A program made the position numbers and the translations under genes. From Gemmatimonadaceae bacterium (GTDB lineage Bacteria; Gemmatimonadota; Gemmatimonadetes; Gemmatimonadales; Gemmatimonadaceae): DNA of 64,000 nucleotides. This document shows, in pieces, positions 51,198 through 58,788 of this stretch (within the stretch, counting starts at the first letter, position 1; each line of letters opens with the position of its first letter). The stretch covers positions 124,001 to 188,000 of the forward strand of contig DASXKV010000003.1 of the NCBI GenBank assembly GCA_036496605.1, given 5' to 3'. The notes beneath the pieces were generated by a model that saw only the letters and a list, made by a program, of their open reading frames with translations, was not told the DNA's origin and did no database searches.

Positions 51198-51425
51198 ATG
51201 ATCACGATCGAATACTGCACGGTTTGAAACTACGAACCACGCGCCGCCAGTTTGGCGGCTGACATTCGTCAGGCATTACCGAGCGAGGAGGTGAAGCTGA
51301 TTCCCTCGCGCGGCGGACGCTTCGAGGTGATTCGAGATGGCGTGCCGATCTTCGAGAAATCGAAGGTTGGTCGCCATGCGCAACCGGGTGAGGTTTTGAA
51401 AATCTTGAAGGGCAGTCAGCAGTAG
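51198..51425 (+). CDS. SelW-like (Rdx family) selenoprotein with in-frame TGA as selenocysteine
   Basis: Reading from ATG 51198 gives MITIEYCTV, then TGA at 51225-51227, then NYEPRAASLAADIRQALPS and later VKLIPSRGGRFEV, PIFEKSKVGRHAQPGEV, ending at TAG 51423. The frame is continuous across the TGA, and everything after it matches the SelW/SelT/SelH (Rdx) family, whose redox motif is CxxU or CxxC. The TGA is at the second position of this motif (C7, U10). A 7-bp stem-loop (GCCGCCA 51243-51249 with TGGCGGC 51253-51259, loop GTT) lies 15 bases after the TGA, with its loop 22 bases away, in range for a bacterial SECIS. It would be a 75-residue thioredoxin-fold redox protein. A stop-codon mutation or error is the alternative. 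Confidence 0.85.
51243..51259 (+). promoter_or_regulatory. Candidate bacterial SECIS stem-loop
   Basis: GCCGCCA (51243-51249) and TGGCGGC (51253-51259) form a perfect 7-bp stem with a GTT loop, inside the coding region and 15 bases after the TGA at 51225-51227. Bacterial SECIS elements lie directly downstream of the Sec codon with a small apical loop containing G and U. Known loops vary a lot, so the match is by position and shape. Confidence 0.6.
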
Positions 51426-51646
51426 CAAGTTGCGAGTTCATCGGTGGTGCAGTCGGCCGATGCGCAGTCCAGCGCTGGCGACACTTAATTCCAGGCTCAC
51501 GGACACCGTAGCAGGCTGCTGGAACGGCTCAGATTGTCAAGTGTATGAGGAGCAAGACGTTACGCGCCGTGGCCGTTCGCGGTCCGGTGGCATTGGCCCT
51601 GCTCGACTGACGGTGGGCGCCGGGTCCGGCGCCGATCGGAGGAGAG

Positions 51647-51991
51647 ATGAAGCAACTCACGGTGACCCTGGCTTTCTTGTGTGCCGCAGCGCTTGCACCC
51701 GCTCATTGGGCGAGTGCGCAGTCGCGCGGCAAAAAGCCTCCCACTATACCGGCACAGAGTCGGCCGCCGGCCGGCATGTGTCGGATCTGGTTGGACGACG
51801 TGCCGGCTGGTCAGCAGCCTGCGCCCACGGATTGCGCAACGGCGGTGAAGAACAAGCCGCAGAACGGACGCGTGATCTTCGGTGATGACTACGCGAAGAA
51901 AAGCGACAAGGGCGACAAGAGAAAGAGTCCGCTGCCTTTCGTGAAGAGTTTTACACAACCACCGTCGCCGCCGCCGTCGCGGCGACCATGA
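51647..51991 (+). CDS. Small secreted protein with a Pro-rich, two-cysteine core
   Basis: The 114-residue protein has a signal peptide ending WASAQS (ATG 51647 preceded by GGAGAG). The core PPAGMCRIWLDDVPAGQQP followed by APTDC has two cysteines that could form a disulfide. A basic Lys-rich segment and a Pro/Arg tail complete it. No family is known to me. The pattern PPAGMCRIW...PTDC looks designed rather than random. It is followed by a strong terminator at 51994-52030, so it is a single-gene unit with its own promoter in the 221 bp upstream. Confidence 0.7.
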   Translation: MKQLTVTLAFLCAAALAPAHWASAQSRGKKPPTIPAQSRPPAGMCRIWLDDVPAGQQPAPTDCATAVKNKPQNGRVIFGDDYAKKSDKGDKRKSPLPFVKSFTQPPSPPPSRRP

Positions 51992-51993
51992 GT

Positions 51994-52030
51994 GAAAAGC
52001 CCGCTTATTTGATGAGCGGGCTTTTCATTT
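51994..52030. terminator. Bidirectional intrinsic terminator
   Basis: GAAAAGCCCGCT (51994-52005) and AGCGGGCTTTTC (52015-52026) form a perfect 12-bp stem with a 9-base loop. The T run lies in the right arm and beyond (52022-52030), with a matching A run on the left side. It ends the 114-residue protein gene (stop at 51991) on the plus strand. Thirty bases later the helicase gene starts. Confidence 0.92.
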
Positions 52031-52058
52031 CGGCGCCAACCTTGCACCTTCCGCCGCC

Positions 52059-54902
52059 GTGACGCGCTCGATTCAAGATCGCTACGGTCTGCCGCCCGAT
52101 CACGATTCCTTCGTCAAATCGGAGCCGGCATCGGGGCGCGTGATCGTGATTGCACCGACTCGGGCTGCCTGCGAAACGATCGAGCTCGCGTTGGGCCTGC
52201 GCATCGAGACCTTCCTCGAGCGGCACCATGGCTCGCGTGTTCGCGGGCTGGCGAAAGGTGGCAAAGGGTTCGGGATCGTCGCGGGCACGGGGACCGGAAA
52301 GACGCTCGCCATTCGCCCGATCGCCGAAGAGATCCTGCGCACGACGGATCTGCGTGTTGGTGTGGTGAATCGCGAGCGCGAGGCGACGCCCGAAACGCCG
52401 ACGTGGAACGTGATCATCGTGACGACGGGCATCGCACGCCGGTGGTTCGAGGACGGCGACATCCTTGCGAGCGATACGCTGGTCGTGGACGAGATTCACC
52501 AGACGTCGGCGGAATTGGAGCTCTGTCTCGCGCTAGGCAAACGGGCCGGCTGCCGGTTCGTCTGGCTATCGGCGACGGTCGATCCGACCTTCTATCGTCA
52601 GTATTTGCACTCTGCCGACGTACTGGAGGTTATCGACTTCGACGCGAGCAAAGCCGCGGTGGTGCGCGTGATCGACAAGGAGCCACTGGAGTTCCTCGAC
52701 GACAAATTTCTGCAGCAAGTCGTTAGGCAACGGCGCGGGATCGCGATGTTCGTTCCGACGCGTCGTGGCGTCGAAGCGGCGGCGAAGCACGTGGAGACGA
52801 ACGCGCCGCGCGTGAACACCGCGTATTACCACGGCGGTGAACCAATCCGGATCATCCGTCCCTTTCTCGAGGGAGGGGAAAGGAAGCCGTACTTCCTGGC
52901 GATGACCGCCGCGGGGCAAAGCGCGCTGAACGTACGCGGGCTCGACACGGTCGTGATCGACGACGTGCGCTTCTTCAACGAAGTCGATCGCGGACGCAAC
53001 GTGTTGACGCAGGAGCACCTCGGCGCGAACGAGATCCTGCAGATGGCGGGACGCGTGCACGGTCGCGTCGAGGGAGGGCGGGTCTTCATACTTTCCGATC
53101 GCGATATTCAGTTCAACCAACTCCGTCCGACGGCGCCGGAATTCCAGTTGGGCGGCGATTCCGAACGCGTGGCGATCACGTGCGCGGCCATCGGCGTCCG
53201 CGCCGATGAGCTGGAACTGCCAGTCCCCCTCGACAAGCACGCGTATCGTCAAGCGCTCGCGCTCCTCGAGCGTCGTGGGATTGTCGAACGTGGCCGGCTC
53301 ACAGCGTACGGGCGCAAGGTAGAAGCGATGCCCGTCGAGCGACCGTGGGCGGAACTGCTCGTTCTCGCCGACGACGCGCTGCTTCCGTTTCTCGCGGTGA
53401 TGAGCGCGATCGAGTCGCTCCACCGCATGACACGTGAGGAACGCGACCTCGACGGCCTCGTCGTTCCAGGAAGCGATCACTTGACGTCGTACAATCTCTA
53501 CGCGGAGGCGTACGAGAGTGCCGGGTATCTCGGTGAGGTGTATGGTCTGCCGCGGCATCTGTTCGACGAGCACGCGATCGACGAGTGGGCGACACGTCGC
53601 GGTGTGCTCGTGAAATCGGTCGAGGACGCGGCGTTGGGGATGGCGAGCGTCTATCGCGCGACCGGTCTCTCGCTTCCAGCGACGATGCCAAACGCGGGCG
53701 ATGAAGAGCTCCGCGCATTTCAACAGCTGCTTGCCGAGTACATGCCGTTCGATCTGGTGATCGACGAGGAGACGGCGAACGGCGATCAGGCGCGCGTCTC
53801 CAAGACGAGCGTCTGCGGCAGTTGGGGCGCAATCGGTGGCGAGATTCGTTACTTCGCCGACAAGCTGGGAATCCCGCGCGCCTCGATCGAGGGGACGCAG
53901 ATTCCGATGGACCTGGTGCGTCGTTATGCCCGGGCTGGCGAGCCGGAGCTGGTTTTCGAGCCAGAGCGAAAAAAATCGCCGCTCGCGCTCAAGCGACGCC
54001 TCGAGTACTTCGCCTTCGATCTCGGTCGCGAGCTCGAAGCGATCGACGAATTCCCGAGCGAGTTGCGTGAACAATCGCGCGCCCTTCTCGCGGACGCGTT
54101 GGCTCGCGGCGAGGCACGGCACGTTGCGGTGAAGCGAAACCAGTCATTGATCGACGTCATTCGCGAAACCTGGCGACGCTCCGGCGGAGCGACACCGAAG
54201 CTCGGCCTGCGCGAGTTGGCCACGCTCTACGAAACGCGGCTCCGCGACGTCAACTCGATGTCGGACTTCCGGCATACGAATCTCGATCTCACCGCCGAGC
54301 TCCAGGCGCTCGTCCCGTCAGCCGTGCGTGCAGCCTACCAAGGGCTCGTGGATCGCATCGTTGTGCGCGACCGTGAAGTCGAAATCCAATATGACGTCGA
54401 AGAGGGACCCGGGGGCAACGTCGCCGTCGCACGGTTGCGCCTGCCGGAGAAGCTCGCTCGCACGCTGACGGAATCGGAGCTTCCTCAATTCGATCGGCCG
54501 CTCCGGTTCGTCGTCACGCGCGGCGCGCGCGGAGCGGCGCGCGCCGCGACGCTCGAGGCGCTGCAAGAAGAGCTCGAGCGGCCCTTCACCGAAGACGAGC
54601 TCGAGGCGATGAACCGTGCGTGGGAGGCACGGCGGGAAGAGCGCCGAGAGCGGCGGCGTCGCGAGCGGCATGGACGTGGGGAGCCCGAAGGCCACGGCGG
54701 CCGGAGCCGGCGGCAGCAGCGTCCGGGTCGCCGCGAGCGATCAGCGCAACGGGGCGAAACCACAGACTCGGCGCCTAACGAGAATGGTAAGGACAATGAG
54801 CGCCGCCGGGGACCGCGGCCACCGTATGTCGAGAGCGAACGCAACGAAGAGCCACGGCGCCGCGGTGGGCTGCGCGGCCGTCGCGGCCCGCGGTGGCGTT
54901 AG
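52059..54902 (+). CDS. DEAH-type ATP-dependent helicase with Arg/Gly-rich tail
   Basis: The 947-residue protein starts at GTG 52059. It has Walker A AGTGTGKTLAIRP, Walker B VVDEIHQTSAE (DEIH), motif III LSATVDPTFY, and a helicase C domain with QMAGRVHGRVEGGRVF. The later region (about 370-840) is family-specific and contains helicase-associated helices. The C-terminus (about 840-947) is rich in Arg, Gly and Glu (RREERRERRRRERHGRG and RRGGLRGRRGPRWR), as in RNA-binding tails. It most resembles DEAH/HrpB-like helicases that act on RNA, but its substrate is not known. The stop codon lies within the word CGTTAGG. Confidence 0.85.
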   Translation: MTRSIQDRYGLPPDHDSFVKSEPASGRVIVIAPTRAACETIELALGLRIETFLERHHGSRVRGLAKGGKGFGIVAGTGTGKTLAIRPIAEEILRTTDLRVGVVNREREATPETPTWNVIIVTTGIARRWFEDGDILASDTLVVDEIHQTSAELELCLALGKRAGCRFVWLSATVDPTFYRQYLHSADVLEVIDFDASKAAVVRVIDKEPLEFLDDKFLQQVVRQRRGIAMFVPTRRGVEAAAKHVETNAPRVNTAYYHGGEPIRIIRPFLEGGERKPYFLAMTAAGQSALNVRGLDTVVIDDVRFFNEVDRGRNVLTQEHLGANEILQMAGRVHGRVEGGRVFILSDRDIQFNQLRPTAPEFQLGGDSERVAITCAAIGVRADELELPVPLDKHAYRQALALLERRGIVERGRLTAYGRKVEAMPVERPWAELLVLADDALLPFLAVMSAIESLHRMTREERDLDGLVVPGSDHLTSYNLYAEAYESAGYLGEVYGLPRHLFDEHAIDEWATRRGVLVKSVEDAALGMASVYRATGLSLPATMPNAGDEELRAFQQLLAEYMPFDLVIDEETANGDQARVSKTSVCGSWGAIGGEIRYFADKLGIPRASIEGTQIPMDLVRRYARAGEPELVFEPERKKSPLALKRRLEYFAFDLGRELEAIDEFPSELREQSRALLADALARGEARHVAVKRNQSLIDVIRETWRRSGGATPKLGLRELATLYETRLRDVNSMSDFRHTNLDLTAELQALVPSAVRAAYQGLVDRIVVRDREVEIQYDVEEGPGGNVAVARLRLPEKLARTLTESELPQFDRPLRFVVTRGARGAARAATLEALQEELERPFTEDELEAMNRAWEARREERRERRRRERHGRGEPEGHGGRSRRQQRPGRRERSAQRGETTDSAPNENGKDNERRRGPRPPYVESERNEEPRRRGGLRGRRGPRWR

Positions 54903-54905
54903 GCG

Positions 54906-55421
54906 TTACGTCGGCGAGGACTCGAGGTCGACCTGGTACCGTTCCGTGCGATACTCGCGAAAGCCGCGGGCGCGATAATTGGGTAACGCGTGTGCCGAGT
55001 CGAGCGTACAGGTGTGAAGCCACACCCGATGTGCGCCGAGCTTCCACGCTTCCTCGACGGCGCGCGTAAGGAGGGCACCGCCGAGTCCACGGCCGATGAA
55101 GGCCAGCGCAAGCCCGAAGTAGGCGAGCTCGATCTCGGCGTCACCGCTACGTCGCAGCTCGAAATATCCCGCACTCTCTCCGCCCACGACCAACTCCCAG
55201 ACGAAGATGTCTGGCGAGGTCAGATGCGCGCGCAAGCTGTCGTCGTCCCAGGCGAGACGATCACGCCAGTGCCAGGACGCACCGACGGCGCGATACAGAC
55301 GGCGATAATCGCCAAGCGAGCAGGGGTCGAGTCGAACGACCTCAGCATTCGCGGGTAGTGGCGCGGCAGCCCTCAAAGCGTTGGGCGCCGAGAGCTCCAG
55401 ATATGTTCGAACGACTTCCAC
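54906..55421 (-). CDS. GNAT-family N-acetyltransferase
   Basis: The 171-residue protein has the GNAT fold: ELVVGGESAGYFELRRSG, then ELAYFGLALAFIGRGLGGALLTRAVEEAW with the acetyl-CoA loop (GRGLGGALL), then HRVWLHTCTLDSAHALPNYRARGF. It would acetylate a small molecule or protein N-terminus, with the acceptor unknown. It starts at GTG 55421 and lies 26 bp after the amidotransferase-like gene on the same strand. Its 3' end is 3 bp from the end of the convergent helicase gene. Confidence 0.9.
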   Translation of the reverse strand: MEVVRTYLELSAPNALRAAAPLPANAEVVRLDPCSLGDYRRLYRAVGASWHWRDRLAWDDDSLRAHLTSPDIFVWELVVGGESAGYFELRRSGDAEIELAYFGLALAFIGRGLGGALLTRAVEEAWKLGAHRVWLHTCTLDSAHALPNYRARGFREYRTERYQVDLESSPT

Positions 55422-55447
55422 GAGACGTAAGTTGGTCGTTAGGCGCG

Positions 55448-56206
55448 CTAGTGCGACGGCACCGGAATGGCACTTGATCCACTCGGCGTCGCGCGTCGGT
55501 CACGGTGAAAGATCGCGGCGTCGACCAGCGCACGCACGAGAGGCGCAGGCGCACTCGGTGCGGATTCCAGCTGCGGCTGAAAGAGCGTGGCAATGAAAAA
55601 CGGGTGGCCGCTGAGCTCGACCACGCGCGCGTCACCGTGATCGTCCTCGCCCACGATGTGGAGTCCGGCGCTCTCGATCGCCGCTCGGTACGCCGGGTTG
55701 ATTCCGTAACTGCAGTGATAGCGCTCGACCACGCGCCATCGGCCATAGATCGACGCCGTACGAGAGGTTGGATCCAGAAAGACGGGAGCCGATCTACCGA
55801 CAAGAGAACACGCGAGCGGCGCGATCACCGGTGTTGCCGCGTCCGGATTCGATTCCGCGTGATCCGCGTCCGTGAGGCCGGCGACGTTGCGCGCGTACTC
55901 GAGCACTGCGTGCTGAAATCCACCGCAAACCCCGAGGAATGGGAGATTGTGTGTGCGTGCGTGGCGCGCTGCCGCGAGCGCACCGTCGAGACTTGCATAG
56001 GGACTGCCGGGCGCGAGCCAGATCGCGTCGATGAGCGCGAGATGCGCCTCCGCTCTGTCGGCGAGGGTCGTTGTCGCGATCCAGCTCCATTCCAGCGCAT
56101 GCTCACGCAGCTCGCGCACGTGACCGAGAGCCTGGTCGATCGCGAGATGTGTGTACATCGCCGGATCATAATCTCCGACAATGGCGAGACGGGCAGGAAT
56201 GGTCAT
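55448..56206 (-). CDS. CTP synthase C-terminal-like class I glutamine amidotransferase
   Basis: The 252-residue protein has the glutamine amidotransferase fold: IAIVGDYDPAMYTHLAID-type N-terminus, APGSPYASLDGAL and the nucleophile Cys in FLGVCGGFQHAVLEYARN. Where CTP synthase has a His-Pro-Glu dyad it has ATLFQPQLES, so His and Glu of the usual triad appear replaced by Gln. It matches stand-alone CTP synthase C-terminal-related proteins, a group that also has selenocysteine members. This copy has Cys and no in-frame TGA. Function is unknown, and glutaminase activity is doubtful because of the missing dyad. It is in a minus-strand run with CGNR and GNAT genes. Confidence 0.8.
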   Translation of the reverse strand: MTIPARLAIVGDYDPAMYTHLAIDQALGHVRELREHALEWSWIATTTLADRAEAHLALIDAIWLAPGSPYASLDGALAAARHARTHNLPFLGVCGGFQHAVLEYARNVAGLTDADHAESNPDAATPVIAPLACSLVGRSAPVFLDPTSRTASIYGRWRVVERYHCSYGINPAYRAAIESAGLHIVGEDDHGDARVVELSGHPFFIATLFQPQLESAPSAPAPLVRALVDAAIFHRDRRATPSGSSAIPVPSH

Positions 56207-56331
56207 GGAATGGGCATGCTTTGGCCCACTCTAAAGACGCTCAACACTTCCAAAGGCAAGCGAATCAAAAGTTTGCGGCAGGAGCGTGTTTGAACTTCCG
56301 CCCTCAATTCGTGCGTTGCGCCCTAGGTCGT

Positions 56332-57000
56332 TCAGTCCGCGATTTCGCGGAGCTTCTGGCGATGGCGCGCGGCTTTCGCGCGGTTACCGCAAGTGGCCAT
56401 GTCGCACCAACGCCGACGGCCGTTCTTGGTCCCGTCGTAGAACACACGCGCGCACCGCGAGTCGGCGCAGCGGCGCACGCGGGGCAATTCACCCAGGATC
56501 AGCGCATCGGCAGCCGATTCGACAATTGGAATCATCAATCCGGCAAACGCGTCACCGACGGGCACGAAGGTGCGCGCGTACGTTCCATCGCTGCGTCGCT
56601 CGACGCGACGTGTCCCCGCGCTGCGACCAAGCACGCGATTGACCTCGCCCAACGCATCCGAGCGAATCTGCTCGGCGGCATTTGCTCCCGAGCCGCGTTC
56701 AGCGAGTGATCGGAGCGCGCCGCGGACGCGTCGTGCGTCGACGAGTGCGGCGGCCGCGCCCGATGGCTGCTCACGGGCACGGCGTCGCATGCTCGACCCA
56801 CGCTCGCCATCGACGAGTGATGCCGCCTCGAGCCAAGACATGAGCGTCTCGAAGTCTCGTAAGGCATCGACGGGCCGAACGGCGTCGCTATTTACAAAGT
56901 CGAGCCAGAGTCGCTCGCCTACGAAGATGAACACGCGCTCGTGAGCGAGCGCGGGAGCAATGGCGACGGGCAGATCGAGAAGCGCGGAAGTGGCAGTCAT
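56332..57000 (-). CDS. CGNR zinc-finger domain protein (possible stress regulator)
   Basis: The 222-residue protein has an N-terminal ABATE-like region (LWLDFVNSDAVRPVDALRDF) and a C-terminal zinc finger: RCADSRCARVFYDGTKNGRR with RWCDMATCGNRAKAARHR, which gives the CGNR motif. This group binds DNA and is a predicted transcriptional regulator of stress responses. The start at 57000 is the conserved ATG. It lies divergently from the YjjX-type NTPase gene, with a 111-bp gap that could contain its operator. Confidence 0.9.
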   Translation of the reverse strand: MTATSALLDLPVAIAPALAHERVFIFVGERLWLDFVNSDAVRPVDALRDFETLMSWLEAASLVDGERGSSMRRRAREQPSGAAAALVDARRVRGALRSLAERGSGANAAEQIRSDALGEVNRVLGRSAGTRRVERRSDGTYARTFVPVGDAFAGLMIPIVESAADALILGELPRVRRCADSRCARVFYDGTKNGRRRWCDMATCGNRAKAARHRQKLREIAD

Positions 57001-57111
57001 CGGCGGAGGGAAAGCATATCCCCGCGCTCAGGCGGTAGCAAGAAGCGCGAGGCCATCGCGACAAGCCGCGCGATGCAAGTAGATTCGCGGTTCTCTTTTT
57101 TCGAGGCTTTC

Positions 57112-57669
57112 ATGTCATCGGCTGTTGCCGCAGCCGCGCTCGGCACGCTTCACGTTGTTGGAATCGGGTCGAAGAATCCGGTGAAGATCGCCGCGGCGCG
57201 AGCCGTCCTTGGGCGTATCGCGCCGGATGTGCGCGTCGAAGCCGTAGACGTGCCTTCGACGGTCCGTGATCAGCCCTTCGGTGACGAGGAGACGATCCGC
57301 GGCGCTCTCGCGCGCGCACGTGCTGCTCGTGAGGCAACCAAGAGCGAGCTCGGAATCGGGATCGAGGGTGGCGTCGTCGACGCCGATGGAACGATGCGCA
57401 CATGCGCATGGGCCGCCGTGGTGGATGGCGCCGGCCGCGAGGGTGTTGGCGGATCACTGGCGATGCCACTGCCGTCGTCGGTCGCGCAGCTCGTCCGCGG
57501 AGGACTCGAGCTCGGCCACGCGATGGATCGCTTGACCGGTGAGCACGGCACGAAGCAGCGGCAAGGTGCGGTCGGTATTCTCACCGCCGGGCTCGTCGAC
57601 CGGCAATCGGCCTATGAGGTAATTCTCACCTACGCGCTCGCACGCTTCCTGACCCCGGAGCTGTGGTAG
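57112..57669 (+). CDS. Inosine/xanthosine triphosphatase-like NTPase (YjjX/DUF84 family)
   Basis: The 185-residue protein has VVGIGSKNPVKIAAARAVL at the N-terminus and later SELGIGIEGGVV and RLTGEHGTKQRQGAVGILTAG. This is the YjjX/DUF84 pattern of non-canonical NTP house-cleaning enzymes related in fold to ITPase. It would hydrolyse ITP or XTP to the monophosphate in the cytoplasm. ATG 57112 has GAGG six bases upstream, so it was preferred to longer readings. Its stop is separated from the stop of the convergent S66 peptidase gene by one base. Confidence 0.9.
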   Translation: MSSAVAAAALGTLHVVGIGSKNPVKIAAARAVLGRIAPDVRVEAVDVPSTVRDQPFGDEETIRGALARARAAREATKSELGIGIEGGVVDADGTMRTCAWAAVVDGAGREGVGGSLAMPLPSSVAQLVRGGLELGHAMDRLTGEHGTKQRQGAVGILTAGLVDRQSAYEVILTYALARFLTPELW

Positions 57670-57670
57670 G

Positions 57671-58723
57671 CTATGCAGCCGATGACGACGCCGCGGGTTC
57701 GGCCGAACCGGGCGCAGCGAGTGCATCCTCGCGATAGACGATCCAGCCGGTCGTCTCTTCCACGACGAGCTCGACCTCCGTTCCCACGGGAATCGTTAGG
57801 TTGGGTACCTCGTGTCCGGCGGGGAAATCCATGAGTACCGGTACGTCGAGATCGGAGACGAGATCGAGGACGAAGTCTTCGAACTCGTCTTCCTCGGACC
57901 GGTCGAGCGATAGCTGACCGAACACTATGCCACGAACCTGCGACAGGAGACCCGCAGCGCGGAGGTGGACGAGACGCTCATCGACGACCGACATTGGATC
58001 TCGCGTCTCCTCGAGAAAGAGGATCGCGTTACTCACGTCGATTTCGTACGGCGTTCCGATCGATTGCTGAACGAGCGACAGATTACCGCCAACGAGTCGT
58101 CCCGTCGCGCGTCCTTGCTTCGCCGCGCGCGCCATGTCGCGGCCAATACGCGTCGTTGGGCGCGGCGCTGTGAGCGCCGCTAGCAGCGATGTCATCGTCG
58201 GGTCCCGCACGCTCGGAATGAGATCGTCGACGGTTGGACCGTGAAAGACTCGCAGCTTCGCGCAGCGCATGAGCCAGAGGTGGAGCGCGGTGATATCCGA
58301 ATACCCGACGAAGGCCTTCGGATTGCTCTCGAAGATCTGCGGTTCGAGATACGGGATCATGCGCACCGCACCATAACCGCCGGTTCCACCAATCACTGCC
58401 TTGACCCGCGGATCGAGCCAAATGCCCATGAAATTCTCGGCGCGTCGCTCGTCTTCGGCGCGTGTGAAACGGCGCAGCGTAGTTATTTCGGGATCGAGGA
58501 GAACAGTGTATCCCGCACGCTCCAGCGCTTTGACGCCGCGTGTCAACCAGCCGACGCGCGGCGAGTACGATGGCGCGACGACTCCGATCGTGTCGCCCTT
58601 TGAGATCGGCGCGGGTCGAAGGAGCGCCTCGGGTGGCGTGGGACCAACCAACGTCGCCGGAGGCAGCGGTGCGGCCGCCGCGCCGTCAGTCAGCGTGAGG
58701 GGATCGGAAGCGTCGGGGCTCAT
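57671..58723 (-). CDS. S66-family LD-carboxypeptidase
   Basis: The 350-residue protein has the S66 catalytic set: Ser in VGYSDITALHLW, Glu in ILFLEETRDPM and His in DFPAGHEVPNL. The N-terminus DTIGVVAPSYSP and GTGGYGAVRMIPYL are typical. LD-carboxypeptidases cut the terminal D-alanine from tetrapeptide stems in peptidoglycan recycling; MccF-like relatives deactivate microcin C. There is no signal peptide, fitting a cytoplasmic recycling role. An N-terminal Pro/Ala-rich extension of about 40 residues and an Ala/Ser-rich tail differ from the usual length. Confidence 0.9.
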   Translation of the reverse strand: MSPDASDPLTLTDGAAAAPLPPATLVGPTPPEALLRPAPISKGDTIGVVAPSYSPRVGWLTRGVKALERAGYTVLLDPEITTLRRFTRAEDERRAENFMGIWLDPRVKAVIGGTGGYGAVRMIPYLEPQIFESNPKAFVGYSDITALHLWLMRCAKLRVFHGPTVDDLIPSVRDPTMTSLLAALTAPRPTTRIGRDMARAAKQGRATGRLVGGNLSLVQQSIGTPYEIDVSNAILFLEETRDPMSVVDERLVHLRAAGLLSQVRGIVFGQLSLDRSEEDEFEDFVLDLVSDLDVPVLMDFPAGHEVPNLTIPVGTEVELVVEETTGWIVYREDALAAPGSAEPAASSSAA

Positions 58724-58788
58724 TGCGGCGCAAATTAATGGTCAAGGGCGGTGGGCGGCGAGCACACCGGATTGGCGGCTAGATTGCC

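Noticed and set aside
51545-51610. 21-codon open frame starting MRSKTLRAV
   Set aside because: Too short, no ribosome binding site and no similarity that I can recognise.
52566-54122. A 518-codon open frame on the minus strand
   Set aside because: It is the antisense of the helicase gene; its translation has no recognisable domain, and high G+C makes long shadow frames common.
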